Shown: positions 49,034 to 60,302 of the stretch, piece after piece
Layout: each line of letters begins with the position of its first letter
How positions within the stretch are numbered: position 1 is the first letter of the stretch
Assembly (NCBI GenBank): GCA_015654675.1
Contig: JAATGM010000020.1
Location: 124,001-188,000 of the forward strand
Length of the DNA: 64,000 bases
Origin: Planctomycetota bacterium
GTDB lineage: Bacteria; Planctomycetota; Phycisphaerae; UBA1845; UTPLA1
Direction of reading: 5' to 3'
Notes under the pieces: model-generated
The model's database searches: none
What the model saw: the letters and a program-made list of their open reading frames with translations, nothing else
Told to the model about the DNA's origin: nothing
Made by a program: the position numbers and the translations under genes

Positions 49034-49272
49034 ACGCCGCATCCACCATGTTGGCGATGCTGTTTGTCGATCCAATGCAGATCGGGAGCGGGGCGCGATT
49101 CGCGATGCTGCTTCCGCTGGCCGCAAGCGTCAGCGTGGTCTACAAGACCATTCGCGTGGACTCGCTTCGCAGCATGCCGCGCGCGGCGATGGTGCTGTGG
49201 ATGACCATTCTTCTGGGGATGTTTGCAGTCGGAGTCGGGCTCCTGATCGTCTTCCGACTGTTTCTTGCCTGA
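49030..49272 (+). CDS. Small membrane protein, unknown function
   Basis: 80 residues with two probable spans (ARFAMLLPLAASVSVVYKTI and AMVLWMTILLGMFAVGVGLL). Starts inside the end of the previous gene and stops immediately before the end of the convergent PEP-CTERM gene. The tight overlap with the DUF6677-like gene suggests a shared complex. Confidence 0.6.
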   Translation: MNAASTMLAMLFVDPMQIGSGARFAMLLPLAASVSVVYKTIRVDSLRSMPRAAMVLWMTILLGMFAVGVGLLIVFRLFLA

Positions 49273-50004
49273 TCAGCGTTTGCGTCGGAGTAACAACGCA
49301 CCCAGGGCGACGAGCGCGGCCGTGGCCGGCTCGGGGGTGTAATTGATTCCGATGTTGTCGACAGCGACGTCAAAATCGGCGAATCCGAAGAAGAAGCCGG
49401 GGACGAGCGTGCTGAAAGCAATTTCGTCGACGCTGCTGAGGACGCTGGTAAAGGTCCGGCCCGGGGGCAGAATCGGCTCGAAGGTGTTGGGGTCTTCCGC
49501 GCCATAGCCACCCCAGCCGGGCGGGAGCGAGGTCGACGAAGTGTCGGCAATTGTTACCGACCAGCTATGCCAGCCGGGCTGGCTCTCATCAAGCGTGCCA
49601 AGGATGTAGTAGACACTGGTCCAGGGATAGCCGGGTGCGGGGTTATCAAAGTCACGGAGATCGACCATCAGATCGCGTGGGGCCGGCAGGCCGAAAAACT
49701 CAAGAAAGCGGGTGTTGACGTCAACTCGGAGGGTGACGCTGGGGGCCTGGGTATAGTCGCCGAGGAAGGCCGAGTTCGTTTGCGTTGTGAACTCGATTCC
49801 AAAGTCGTTGAATTGCGTGCGCAACGAAGGGGCGGGGTTACCTTCCGCGTTGTCGATGAAGGTTGCACCGCCGATGCCCTGCGGGCCGACGAAGCCATCT
49901 GCGCCATTGTCGAATGTGACGAGGGCGTCGCCCAGCGCGGGGCCGGCAGCCAGGACGAGAACGGTCATTGTGGCCGCGAGAACTTGATTTCGTCGCTTCG
50001 GCAT
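49273..50004 (-). CDS. PEP-CTERM exported protein
   Basis: 243 residues from ATG 50004, preceded by GAGG (GGAGGTTTC). A signal peptide (VLAATMTVLVLAAGPALG) precedes a beta-type domain (ALVTFDNGADGFVGPQGIGG, SVTIADTSSTSLPPGWGGYG) and the C-terminal tag TPEPATAALVALGALLLRRK. The tag directs exosortase-dependent processing at the cell surface. Function unknown. It abuts the convergent membrane gene end-to-end. Confidence 0.8.
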   Translation of the reverse strand: MPKRRNQVLAATMTVLVLAAGPALGDALVTFDNGADGFVGPQGIGGATFIDNAEGNPAPSLRTQFNDFGIEFTTQTNSAFLGDYTQAPSVTLRVDVNTRFLEFFGLPAPRDLMVDLRDFDNPAPGYPWTSVYYILGTLDESQPGWHSWSVTIADTSSTSLPPGWGGYGAEDPNTFEPILPPGRTFTSVLSSVDEIAFSTLVPGFFFGFADFDVAVDNIGINYTPEPATAALVALGALLLRRKR

Positions 50005-50350
50005 TTCGAAACCTCCTTCAATTGCTATTCGAATCGATCCCCAACTTCGAACTGCGATTGTACACTTTTGAACGGCAGCGTTCCAGATCATCATTCATTC
50101 TTGCTTGACGATCCTATGACTCTACGTCAAACTATTTGATTGGAGATGCACAGTATGTGTGCGAAGGCGAACAGTTTGATGTGTCACACCAGCCGACTGG
50201 TCAGTCGGAATCGCGGGCCGCACTCGTAGGCCCTGATCTGGCCGACCCCGGCCGGGAATGCACTCGAATCGTTGTTGTAAACGAGGTTTTTTTGCAGGGC
50301 CGCCGTGCGTCCGCTTCTGAGCACGCGGGCGGTCGCGCGCCATTTGGTCT
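50005..50350. other. 346-bp intergenic region
   Basis: Between the minus-strand PEP-CTERM gene and the plus-strand gene at 50351. It is AT-richer from 50030 to 50170 and should hold promoters for both. A TTGACG at about 50106 on the plus strand is the best -35-like hexamer, but no clear -10 follows at the right distance. No gene or strong repeat seen. Confidence 0.45.
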
Positions 50351-50716
50351 ATGGATGAGGATCGTACATCTTGCCCGGTCGCCCCGGAGGACATCCGGCG
50401 AGGTGACTACATCGCCATACTGCAACTTGTTTGCGAATATGTGCCGCTGTTCGGACTGGGTCCGGATGACGGGGATTTGCCGCGCCGAATGCTGGTGCTG
50501 CCCAAAGAGGGTGGCATCCCGATGCGCGTCATCGAACAGTGTCTGCCCTTTGTGCTGGTAGAGAAGGCAGGCGGGTCGCACACGACGCTCGACACCCGCC
50601 GGCACCGATTGGCGCGGCTGTCTGAAGAATGCGCGCGACTCGCGCTGAAGCGCATTCGCAGCGACAAGAAGCGAAAGGCATCCTCGGACGGTTCGTCGCC
50701 GGACGACCCGGTCTAA
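50351..50716 (+). CDS. Conserved-looking protein of unknown function
   Basis: 121 residues from ATG 50351. The core DYIAILQLVCEYVPLFGLGP and RMLVLPKEGGIPMRVIEQCL is mixed alpha/beta and ends in a basic-then-acidic tail (KKRKASSDGSSPDDP). No signal peptide or membrane span; cytoplasmic. I recognise no family. It is convergent with clpB: its TAA stop directly abuts the clpB stop with no spacer. Confidence 0.5.
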   Translation: MDEDRTSCPVAPEDIRRGDYIAILQLVCEYVPLFGLGPDDGDLPRRMLVLPKEGGIPMRVIEQCLPFVLVEKAGGSHTTLDTRRHRLARLSEECARLALKRIRSDKKRKASSDGSSPDDPV

Positions 50717-53347
<2,631 letters not shown>

Positions 53348-53480
53348 GCGGTTCCTGGTTCCTTCCTTCCGGCGCGCGAATTTGCCTCGCGCCGCGCCTC
53401 GACAGGGCAAACATCGTACCAGCGCTGTGCGGGCCGGGAATTGCCCGTTATTCTAGGGATTCTAAGTGCCGTGATTCGCC

Positions 53481-53499
53481 ACCTGTCGATTTGACAGGT
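53481..53499. repeat. Short palindrome between clpB and the zinc-ribbon gene
   Basis: ACCTGTC and GACAGGT, 7 bp each, with a GATTT centre, 28 bp before ATG 53527 and 134 bp before the divergent clpB start. It could be an operator shared by the two divergent genes. The overlap with TTGACA at 53491-53496 is probably fortuitous, as no -10 follows. Confidence 0.45.
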
Positions 53500-53526
53500 C
53501 GAAACGGCTGATTTGGATTGGAAAAC

Positions 53527-53727
53527 ATGCAAGTGCGCTTTACGTGTCCGGCCTGCAAGGGCAGTCATATTCTCGACATGCCCGAGACGACGATCCACAT
53601 GACCTGCTCGCGGACCGGTAAACACCTGTCGCTCAAGCTTGGGCTTGGGGGCGAAGTGAAGGCCAAGATTGTGACGGATGAAGTGGGGGCTTCGACGGAC
53701 GGCGGGGATCAGCAGGAAGAGGAATAG
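53527..53727 (+). CDS. Small zinc-ribbon-like protein
   Basis: 66 residues from ATG 53527; an in-frame TTG at 53518 is less likely. The start QVRFTCPACKGSHILDMPET and a later single Cys in HMTCSRTGKH suggest a metal-binding or zinc-ribbon fold with C-x-x-C plus His/Cys. The C-terminus is acidic (DGGDQQEEE). Divergent from clpB over a 179-bp region. Function unknown; cytoplasmic. Confidence 0.6.
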   Translation: MQVRFTCPACKGSHILDMPETTIHMTCSRTGKHLSLKLGLGGEVKAKIVTDEVGASTDGGDQQEEE

Positions 53728-53751
53728 CCTCTATAGGCCCCGGTGCGGAGA

Positions 53752-54816
53752 TTAGCGGCCCGCGCCGGTTGCCGCGGCAGCGCCGGCTCCTGAGGCCGGA
53801 GCGGTGGTAGGGGCGGCTGCGTGCTGTGCACGGCGCGCGGCGAGTTTCTTGGCCAGATATTCGTCAATATCGCTCGATTCGTACGCGGCGATCCAAAGGC
53901 CGGACAGGCTGGCCGCGCCGTCGAGGAAGCAATTCTCAATAAATTCCTTGCCGGGCTGCTTCTTGAGGTCGCCTGATTTCTCAAGCTGGTAGAGCGGTTC
54001 GACGCGCGAGAAGGTGACCTGAAGCATTTCGGCGATCTGCTTCCAGTCGTCGCGGCGATTGAAGTGTTTCGGTTTGCGGAGGCGGTCCTTCAGCGAGCTG
54101 TCCGAGATGTGGTGGAGCGAAACCACGCCGCCATCGATGAACTGATGAAATGCGCGATCGGCGGTGTAGCCATTGGGGTTGGCACCAACCCAGCCATGGT
54201 GGTGGCGCGTCAGATGCAGCGGTTGGGACGAGTCACCGACAAAGTGGCTGATTATTCCCATCCATTCGATTACATCGTTTCGCGCTGCAGCGAGTTCGGC
54301 TTCGGTGGCGACGTCGGGGTAGGCCTCGAAGGTGCGGAGGGTGGACCAGCTTGAGGCGATCTTCCAGCGCAATTCTTCGATGGCATAAGGAAGCATGCCG
54401 GGGATTGTCTGGGTGTGGTCCTTATCCTTTTCCGGTTTTAGCGGCGGGGCCTTGTCCGGGTGATTGGCGCGGAAGAGGGTAATCTGCTCAATGAACTCAT
54501 TGCGAAATCGCGGAAGGTTGTCGAGATGCATGCCGTATGCCTCGACATCCTCGACATCGAGATAGTGATCGGGGCCATTGACATGATCTAGAACAGGCGA
54601 TTTCTGCCCGCGCCAGCGGTCGGGTTCGGCGGAGAGATAGCACAGTCGGGCGCGGTTTTCGGGAGTTCGCACCCAGGCCGGGATGCTGTCGGGGAGCGAG
54701 TCGAAGGCGAGGCCGGCGATGGACACGTGGCCGGATTCGTCCCATGCGACTGCGGCAGTCAGGGCGATCAGTGTGGCGGCGGCGACTGTGAATGTTTGAA
54801 GTTTTTTTCGTGACAT
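53752..54816 (-). CDS. Exported S1/P1-type nuclease
   Basis: 354 residues. After signal-peptide cleavage the mature chain would begin WDESGH, where the N-terminal Trp and His are zinc ligands in S1/P1 nucleases. Further ligands appear in SPVLDHVNGPDHYLDVEDVE and HFVGDSSQPLHLTRH, the trinuclear zinc motif of the family. The C-terminal ~35 residues are a low-complexity Ala/Thr/Pro tail. The enzyme cleaves single-stranded nucleic acids or 3'-nucleotides outside the cytoplasm; a phospholipase C-like role is less likely but within the fold. Confidence 0.87.
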   Translation of the reverse strand: MSRKKLQTFTVAAATLIALTAAVAWDESGHVSIAGLAFDSLPDSIPAWVRTPENRARLCYLSAEPDRWRGQKSPVLDHVNGPDHYLDVEDVEAYGMHLDNLPRFRNEFIEQITLFRANHPDKAPPLKPEKDKDHTQTIPGMLPYAIEELRWKIASSWSTLRTFEAYPDVATEAELAAARNDVIEWMGIISHFVGDSSQPLHLTRHHHGWVGANPNGYTADRAFHQFIDGGVVSLHHISDSSLKDRLRKPKHFNRRDDWKQIAEMLQVTFSRVEPLYQLEKSGDLKKQPGKEFIENCFLDGAASLSGLWIAAYESSDIDEYLAKKLAARRAQHAAAPTTAPASGAGAAAATGAGR

Positions 54817-54919
54817 GATTTGTCTAGTTTAACGCGAAGGGCGGTCTGTGAAAAGCGCGGCGATGGGTTGATCGGGCGGCTGTTGCGAGGGGAGGCAGGC
54901 ATGTACGATCGCCCGGCTC

Positions 54920-55735
54920 ATGCTTTATGTCGCGCTGGCGGGTCTTGGTTTGTTGGTGGGGGCGTACGGAACGCTGATTGGCGCCGGCGGCGGGTTCGTG
55001 CTCGTTCCGGTGTTGCTGCTTCTGTATCCCGAATTGTCGCCCGTGACGATCACCTGCATCACTTTGGCAGTGGTGTTCTTCAACGCACTTTCTGGGTCGG
55101 TAGCGTATGCGCGGATGGGGCGGATCGACTATCGATCGGCGATGCTGTTTTGCTGGACCATGATTCCCGGGTCGATTCTGGGGGTTTGGACGACGTCGCA
55201 CATTCCGCGCGAGTTGTTCACGTTGATATTTGGTTTGCTCCTACTGGCGATCTGCATCTATCTGCTGGCTCGGCCGGGCGGGCCAAAGGGCAAGTCGAGC
55301 GGAGAGGCGTCGGGGCGGATGCGGCGGTTTGTCGTTGAGCGCGACGGGACGATTCACACCTATTCATATAGCCCGCGATTGGCGGTGGTGCTGAGCGGCG
55401 TCATCGGGTTCGTCGCGAGCATGACGGGTGTGGGCGGGGGGATCTTTCATGTTCCGGTGTTGACGCAGTTGCTCTCGTTTCCGGTGCATATCGCCACGGC
55501 GACTTCGCACTTTGTGCTGACGATCATGTGCGGGACGGCGACGCTGGTGCATATTTTGAACGGATCGTTTGAACACGGGGGGGTCCGACGGACGATTGCG
55601 CTTTCGGTCGGTGTCGTCATTGGGGCGCAGTTCGGGGCGCGCTTGTCGAGCCGCATTCGGGGGGATTGGATTATTCGCGGACTGGCGATTGCGCTCGGAC
55701 TGGTGGCGGTTCGGATTCTCTGGCTGGCGCGGTGA
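54920..55735 (+). CDS. TauE/SafE family membrane transporter
   Basis: 271 residues with about eight spans arranged as two similar halves. Repeat motifs AYGTLIGAGGGFVLVPVLLL and VASMTGVGGGIFHVPVLTQL are the paired signature of the TauE/SafE sulfite-exporter-like family. A hydrophilic loop near residues 120-155 (RPGGPKGKSSGEASG ... RFVVERDGTIHTYSYSP) separates the halves. Members export sulfite, sulfoacetate or other organic anions, and the substrate cannot be inferred. No sulfur metabolism genes adjoin it except thiS/thiG far away. Confidence 0.88.
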   Translation: MLYVALAGLGLLVGAYGTLIGAGGGFVLVPVLLLLYPELSPVTITCITLAVVFFNALSGSVAYARMGRIDYRSAMLFCWTMIPGSILGVWTTSHIPRELFTLIFGLLLLAICIYLLARPGGPKGKSSGEASGRMRRFVVERDGTIHTYSYSPRLAVVLSGVIGFVASMTGVGGGIFHVPVLTQLLSFPVHIATATSHFVLTIMCGTATLVHILNGSFEHGGVRRTIALSVGVVIGAQFGARLSSRIRGDWIIRGLAIALGLVAVRILWLAR

Positions 55736-55808
55736 TGGCGTTCGGGCTGATTGGACCGTCCGGCCGACAACCGTATGATTCGATGAGAGTGAGGAGGCCG
55801 ATCAACCC

Positions 55809-57221
55809 ATGCCATTTGTCCGATCCATCGCGGTGTTTCTCGTTTTGAGTTTGTCTGCACTTCGGACCGTCTGGGCGGACGAGCCGGGCGATGTGGTTCA
55901 GCGATTGCATACGCGCTATGAGGCCACACTATGCGTTGTCAGCGTTGCGCTGGAGACGGAGGACTCGAAGCGGGCGGAGGTTTCGTACCCTGGGGTGACG
56001 ATTGCGCCGTCCGGTCTGGCGATGATTCCGCTGCCGCCGGAGATGTTTGATTATCCGCGGAGCTACTTCAAGCAGATGGAGCTGATGCGGCCCGGGCAGC
56101 CGGCCGAGGGCGAGCCGGCGCGAATGATCGGCGTGAACGAGCTGTATAACCTGGCGTTTGTGGAGCCGAGTTCGCCGGCGACTTCGCAGCCGTTCATTGA
56201 TTTTTCTCTGATCGGCGATTTGCCTGCGATGGGACAGCCGCTGGTTTGTCTCGGGCTACTGGATGAGGATCTGGGGTATCGGTGCAGCTTTGAGTTGGGG
56301 CGGATGGGGCCGCTGGTTGGGTCGGACGATTTCACGATCAGCGGCGTGCCGACCGACGCGTCGGGGACACTTTTGTTTGACATCTCGGCGCGGCTGGTGG
56401 GGATCGCGCGGCCGCCGGCGCGGGGCGATGAGGACTTTCTTTCGCGGCAAAACCGGGCGTCGGGTGGGTTCATCGTCCAGCCGCGGGCGACGCGGGCGGC
56501 GGCGTTGCGGCGGGCGGTTGCGTTTGCGTTGAAGGAGCGGCGGGACTGGCCCGATCCGTGGATCGGCGTGGCCGGTCTGCAGGTCGCGGATCGGGACATC
56601 TGCGAGGCGTATGGACTGGCGCCCGGCACGGTCGCGGTGATTGTCGGGGCGGTGGTGGATGGGTATCCGGCGCAGCAGGCGGGATTGCGGCCGAAAGATT
56701 TTATCGTGCGGTTCAACGGACAGCCGCTGAGTCGTGGGGCGACGGACGAGGAGACGCTGGACATCTGGACGGCGCGGATGAAGCACCTGAATGTTGGCGA
56801 CGAGGTGACGCTCGGGGTTTGGCGCGACAAGGGTGAGCGGGCGGTGACGGCTAAGCTGGCGGAAGCGCCGCTGTCGGAGACGAAGGCGGATCGCGAGTTC
56901 ACGCCATCGCTGGGGATGGCAGTGCGGGACATTGTGTTTCGGGACCGGTTCGATCGGCGGCTGGACAAGACGGTGCGCGGGGTGGTGGTGGCGCACCTTG
57001 TGCAGTCGGGACCGGCGGAGACGGCGGAGCTGGAGGAGGGGGACATTATCGAACGGATCGATGAGACGCCGGTTCCGGACCTGGCGACTTATCGCAAGGT
57101 GGTTGCGAAGCGGGAGTCGGGGAACCCGAATGACCTGGTGTTTTCGGTGTTGCGCGGGTCGAGCCAGCAGCTGGTGGCGCGGGTGGATTTGACGACCAGT
57201 CGGCCGGCGGATGGGCCTTAG
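55809..57221 (+). CDS. HtrA-like protein with two PDZ domains and no recognisable catalytic serine motif
   Basis: 470 residues. Signal peptide (SIAVFLVLSLSALRTVWA) then a trypsin-like fold (~30-225) in which the usual GNSGGP is replaced by the region PTDASGTLLFDISARLVGIA and no catalytic His motif (TAAHV) is visible. Two PDZ domains follow: one ~255-350 (WIGVAGLQVADRDICEAYGL ... AGLRPKDFIVRFNGQPLS) and one ~370-460 (VAHLVQSGPAETAELEEGDI). Probably a periplasmic chaperone or scaffold rather than an active protease. Follows the TauE gene by 73 bp. Confidence 0.75.
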   Translation: MPFVRSIAVFLVLSLSALRTVWADEPGDVVQRLHTRYEATLCVVSVALETEDSKRAEVSYPGVTIAPSGLAMIPLPPEMFDYPRSYFKQMELMRPGQPAEGEPARMIGVNELYNLAFVEPSSPATSQPFIDFSLIGDLPAMGQPLVCLGLLDEDLGYRCSFELGRMGPLVGSDDFTISGVPTDASGTLLFDISARLVGIARPPARGDEDFLSRQNRASGGFIVQPRATRAAALRRAVAFALKERRDWPDPWIGVAGLQVADRDICEAYGLAPGTVAVIVGAVVDGYPAQQAGLRPKDFIVRFNGQPLSRGATDEETLDIWTARMKHLNVGDEVTLGVWRDKGERAVTAKLAEAPLSETKADREFTPSLGMAVRDIVFRDRFDRRLDKTVRGVVVAHLVQSGPAETAELEEGDIIERIDETPVPDLATYRKVVAKRESGNPNDLVFSVLRGSSQQLVARVDLTTSRPADGP

Positions 57222-57437
57222 GAACCCCTGAGGCGATCGTTTCGGAGTGGGCAGCGGCCTCCGGGGTGGCTGGCGTGGGATTCGTTGGACGATAGTGGAT
57301 GTCGGAAATCGAAGTTTAACCCTCTGTTTTGACGCATGTTAGCGCATCGTTTGGTACGGTTGAGCCGCGTCTCGTGAGATTTTTGAGATTTGGGGCGGTC
57401 CGGTTTCTGTGTCGCCTTTTAAGCGTCGGCGGGCGCG

Positions 57438-57504
57438 GTGATAAAAGTGATAATTGGTGATAGGGGCCAGCCACTGAGGCACAAAGGGTGCGGGCCGGGT
57501 GATA
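57438..57504 (+). repeat. Cluster of four GTGATA repeats
   Basis: GTGATA occurs at 57438, 57447, 57457 and 57499; the first three are 9-10 bp apart, near one helical turn. This could be a protein-binding array, but the element is short and may be chance. Confidence 0.5.
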
Positions 57505-57520
57505 ATGGTGACCCTTCGAC

Positions 57521-57537
57521 CCTTCGACAGGCTCAGG
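57521..57537 (+). repeat. Interspersed repeat CCTTCGACAGGCTCAGG, copy 1
   Basis: An exact 17-bp copy of the sequence at 61798. The element is in intergenic DNA and is preceded by a partial copy (ACCCTTCGAC). Similar short repeats are common between genes in many bacterial genomes. Confidence 0.75.
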
Positions 57538-57728
57538 ACTGCGCAGGCTCAGGGCAAGTAATCGGCTCCTGGCCTTCCGGATTTACTTTTCAAAGATCGG
57601 CCTTCGTTGGGCGGGGAGTCGGCGCTTCCCTTTGGGTTGGGATTTTGCGCACGGAGACCCAAGATTGCTTTCGCCCTGCTTTTGGCGAAGCATGTTCGGA
57701 CAATGTTTAGTACTTCGAAAACGGAAAG

Positions 57729-58300
57729 TCAAGTTGGTTTGAGGTGGGTTTCCTGGCTGACCAGGTTTCGCGACTTGGCGTAGTCGGCGACTACTGGTTT
57801 GGGGATGACGTGGTAGCCGTTGCTGGGTTCGAACGGCCGGGTTTCGCGGGTGGGCTCGAGGTGGACGTGGTAGCCATCGACCTCGGCGATTTCGAGGCAA
57901 TCGTCGACGTCGTAGAGGTCGTCGGTGTGGAGCTGTTGCGTGCCGCGCAGCAGCTCGCCCTTGGCGCGGAGCTTTACCTGTCGCTCGCTTTCAGCGATGA
58001 CGAAGGTGTTGGCATGCAGTTCGGTGAACTGGCCGGGCAGGTAGGCGCCGAGGTTGATGAAGAACAGCTTTTTTGCGTCGTCGGCCGGTTCGGGGCCCAG
58101 GATAATCTGGTGGCCATCGATGATACCTAGTTCGATCCAGGAATCGATGTGGACGCGGAGGGGGTTGCCGAACCACTTGTCCATGAGCTGGTGGTAGGTG
58201 TCTTTCAGGACGCTCCGACGACGAAGACGACGTCGTGCAATTCGGTGTTGCATTTGGGGGCCCGGCCGCCGAGGTAGACTGCGAAGAGTTTTGGTTTCAT
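57729..58300 (-). pseudogene. DUF1543 family protein, frameshifted
   Basis: The family start (KLFAVYLGGRAP, NTELHDVVFVVGAS) is read from ATG 58300 but hits TGA at 58205-58207. The rest (KDTYHQLMDKWFGNPLRVHI, DSWIELGIIDGHQIILG, EIAEVDGYHVHLEP) continues in another minus frame that joins at about 58206. Inserting one base near GCGTCC-TGAAAGAC restores a single ~190-residue protein. The C-terminal ~80 residues extend past the usual domain length. Function of DUF1543 proteins is unknown. The frameshift may be a real mutation, a programmed shift or an assembly error. Confidence 0.8.
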
Positions 58301-58580
58301 GTTGGGTTCCGGCTGGATTGTGGATGATTTTTTGCGACGGCGTGATTTTAGCTGCGGTGGGGGGCGCGGATAGGATGAGAACGGGGATGATTGATTGCGG
58401 TGGGGTGATGCGAGTTGGCGGCGAACATTCTGGGGCGGTAGGGTGCTTTGCATCTTGTGTACGAAACGCTGGCCTGGCGATGGGGGGCGGAAAGGCGTTC
58501 GCTTCATGCCGTTCGTGGCTGTCTTGGGTTTCGTGGTCTCACACAAAAGTCACGGTAATCTAGTACAAAGGAGAGTTCGC
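58301..58580. other. 280-bp intergenic region
   Basis: Divergent space between the frameshifted gene and the HD-domain gene. It is G-rich at 58350-58500 and AT-richer just before 58581, where TAATCT could be a -10 element. No gene or repeat stands out. Confidence 0.4.
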
Positions 58581-59237
58581 ATGGTTTCCAGTACCGCTGC
58601 CAACCTCGTCATTCCCGATTCCTTGCTCGCGAAAGAGGCCACCGGCATTTTGCGTGAGCACTCCACAGAACTCCTCTTTAATCACTCCGTGCGCGTCTAT
58701 CTCTTCGCGGCAGAGCAGGGTCGACAACGAAAGCTGCGCTTCGACGCGGAGCTTCTGTACGTCGCCGCGGCATTTCATGATTTGGGTCTCATCAAGAAGT
58801 TCTCGAGCCAGGACGAACGCTTTGAGGTCGATAGCGCGAATGCTGCCCGTCAGTTCCTGAGCGCGCACGACATTCCTGAAGAGCAGATTCAAACCGTCTG
58901 GCAAGCCATTGCGTTGCACACCACGCCCGGCCTCACTCAGCACATGCGGCCGGAGGTAGCGCTCCTTTATTCGGGTGTCGGTCTCGATGTACTCGGAAGA
59001 GGATTCGAGCAGTTTTCTACAGAATTACGCGAGGAGATTGTCGCCAGGTACCCGCGTACGAATTTCAAAGAAGAATTTCTCCAGCAGTACTTCCGGGGCT
59101 TTGCGCACAAGCCCGGCACGACAACCGGCACCGTCAACGCCCATGTTTGTGAGCGTTTCATTCCCGGCTATAAGAGTCCCAACACCTGCGACTTGATTGC
59201 ATCTTCTCCGTTCCCGAATTCCGATTCGCTGGTCTGA
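58581..59237 (+). CDS. HD-domain hydrolase (cyanamide-hydratase-like)
   Basis: 218 residues from ATG 58581, preceded by AAAGGAGAG. HD-type metal ligands are visible: His in LLFNHSVRVYLFA, the His-Asp pair in AAFHDLGLIKK, a distal His in IALHTTPGLTQHM. LLAKEATGILREHSTELLFN is typical of the cyanamide hydratase/HD family found in fungi and bacteria. Codons are C-ending (CTC, ATC, GCC) in contrast to most genes of the window, suggesting transfer. Likely cytoplasmic, small-molecule hydrolase. Possibly co-transcribed with the two oxidoreductases downstream (15 bp gap). Confidence 0.82.
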   Translation: MVSSTAANLVIPDSLLAKEATGILREHSTELLFNHSVRVYLFAAEQGRQRKLRFDAELLYVAAAFHDLGLIKKFSSQDERFEVDSANAARQFLSAHDIPEEQIQTVWQAIALHTTPGLTQHMRPEVALLYSGVGLDVLGRGFEQFSTELREEIVARYPRTNFKEEFLQQYFRGFAHKPGTTTGTVNAHVCERFIPGYKSPNTCDLIASSPFPNSDSLV

Positions 59238-59252
59238 ACGCAAAGGGAGTTG

Positions 59253-60254
59253 ATGTCACAGCCGCCTGATGCGGGCTGCCCACACAGAGTTCCCATGAAA
59301 GCCGTCCGTCAACACGGCCGAGGTGGTGCTGAGTCGCTCCGATTCGAGGACGCGCCTAAGCCATCGCCCGGGCCGGGCGAGGTGCTGGTCCGCGTCCGCG
59401 CCGCCGGGGTGACTCCAACCGAGTTACGCTGGGCGACCAGCCGGACGACGCGGTCTCGCACGCCTCGGCCATTGCCTTTCATCCCAGGGCATGAGTTCTC
59501 GGGCGAAGTGGCGGAACTGGGAGAGGGAGTTACGACGGTCAGTGTGGGCGAGGCGATGTACGGGATGAACGACTGGTTCAACGACGGGGCCCAGGCCGAA
59601 TACTGCCTGGCTCGCATCACCGACATCGCTCGCAAACCGGCATCCATCGACCACCTCTATGCGTCGGTCACGCCGATCTCCGCCCTCACGGCGTGGCAAG
59701 GCTTGTTTGAGCGCGCCTCAATTGGCGCGGGGCAGCATGTGCTCATCCACGGAGCAGCCGGCAGCGTGGGCAGCTTCGCCGTGCAGCTCGCACGCTGGCG
59801 AGGTGCCCACGTTACGGCGACCGCTTCGGCTGCGAACATCGGGTTCGTGCGAGAACTCGGAGCCCACGACGTGATCGACTATCGCGCTGTAAGGTTCGAA
59901 GAGCGGATTCGAGGCCTGGACGTGGTGTTCGATACCGTCGGCGGCGACACCCTGCGGCGGTCCTGGAGCGTGCTCAAGCTCGGCGGCCGACTCGTTACGA
60001 TTGCCGCGTCCGGGGAGGATTCGCAGGACCGGCGTACCCGGGAAGCGTTCTTCATTGTCGAGCCGCGTCGCGGAGATCTAGAGGCGATCGCTCAACTAAT
60101 CGACGCCGGCCAAGTGCGCCCGATTGTTGGGGCGGAATTTCCGCTGGCCGACGCTGCTCTCGCGTACGGTACGAGACCGGTCCGCGGAAAAGTCGCGCTA
60201 CGAGCGGGTGGCCCTAGTAATGACGCGGCGCCTCATACGCTGAGCAAGCCATAG
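59253..60254 (+). CDS. NADP-dependent quinone-oxidoreductase-like enzyme (zinc-free ADH family)
   Basis: 333 residues from ATG 59253 (GGGAG upstream); ATG 59295, which begins KAVRQHGRGGAESLRF, is an alternative. The MDR fold is clear: PGPGEVLVRVRAAGVTPTEL, FIPGHEFSGEVAELGEGVTT, then nucleotide-binding HVLIHGAAGSVGSFAVQLAR. Structural zinc cysteines are absent, matching quinone-oxidoreductase-type members. Likely NADPH-dependent reduction of quinones or alkenals in the cytoplasm. Base usage similar to its neighbours in the putative transferred block. Confidence 0.88.
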   Translation: MSQPPDAGCPHRVPMKAVRQHGRGGAESLRFEDAPKPSPGPGEVLVRVRAAGVTPTELRWATSRTTRSRTPRPLPFIPGHEFSGEVAELGEGVTTVSVGEAMYGMNDWFNDGAQAEYCLARITDIARKPASIDHLYASVTPISALTAWQGLFERASIGAGQHVLIHGAAGSVGSFAVQLARWRGAHVTATASAANIGFVRELGAHDVIDYRAVRFEERIRGLDVVFDTVGGDTLRRSWSVLKLGGRLVTIAASGEDSQDRRTREAFFIVEPRRGDLEAIAQLIDAGQVRPIVGAEFPLADAALAYGTRPVRGKVALRAGGPSNDAAPHTLSKP

Positions 60255-60302
60255 TGACCGCTTTGTAAGTCGTCACGGGAAACAAAATCCAAGGAGGATC
60301 TG

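Larger units (their letters stand above)
57222..57728. other. 507-bp intergenic region with repeats
   Basis: No supported gene. From left to right it contains an AT-rich patch (57310-57400), a cluster of GTGATA repeats (57438-57504), and one copy of a 17-bp interspersed repeat (57521-57537). The composition shifts from the preceding gene. The region marks the start of the accessory-looking right end of the window. Confidence 0.6.
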
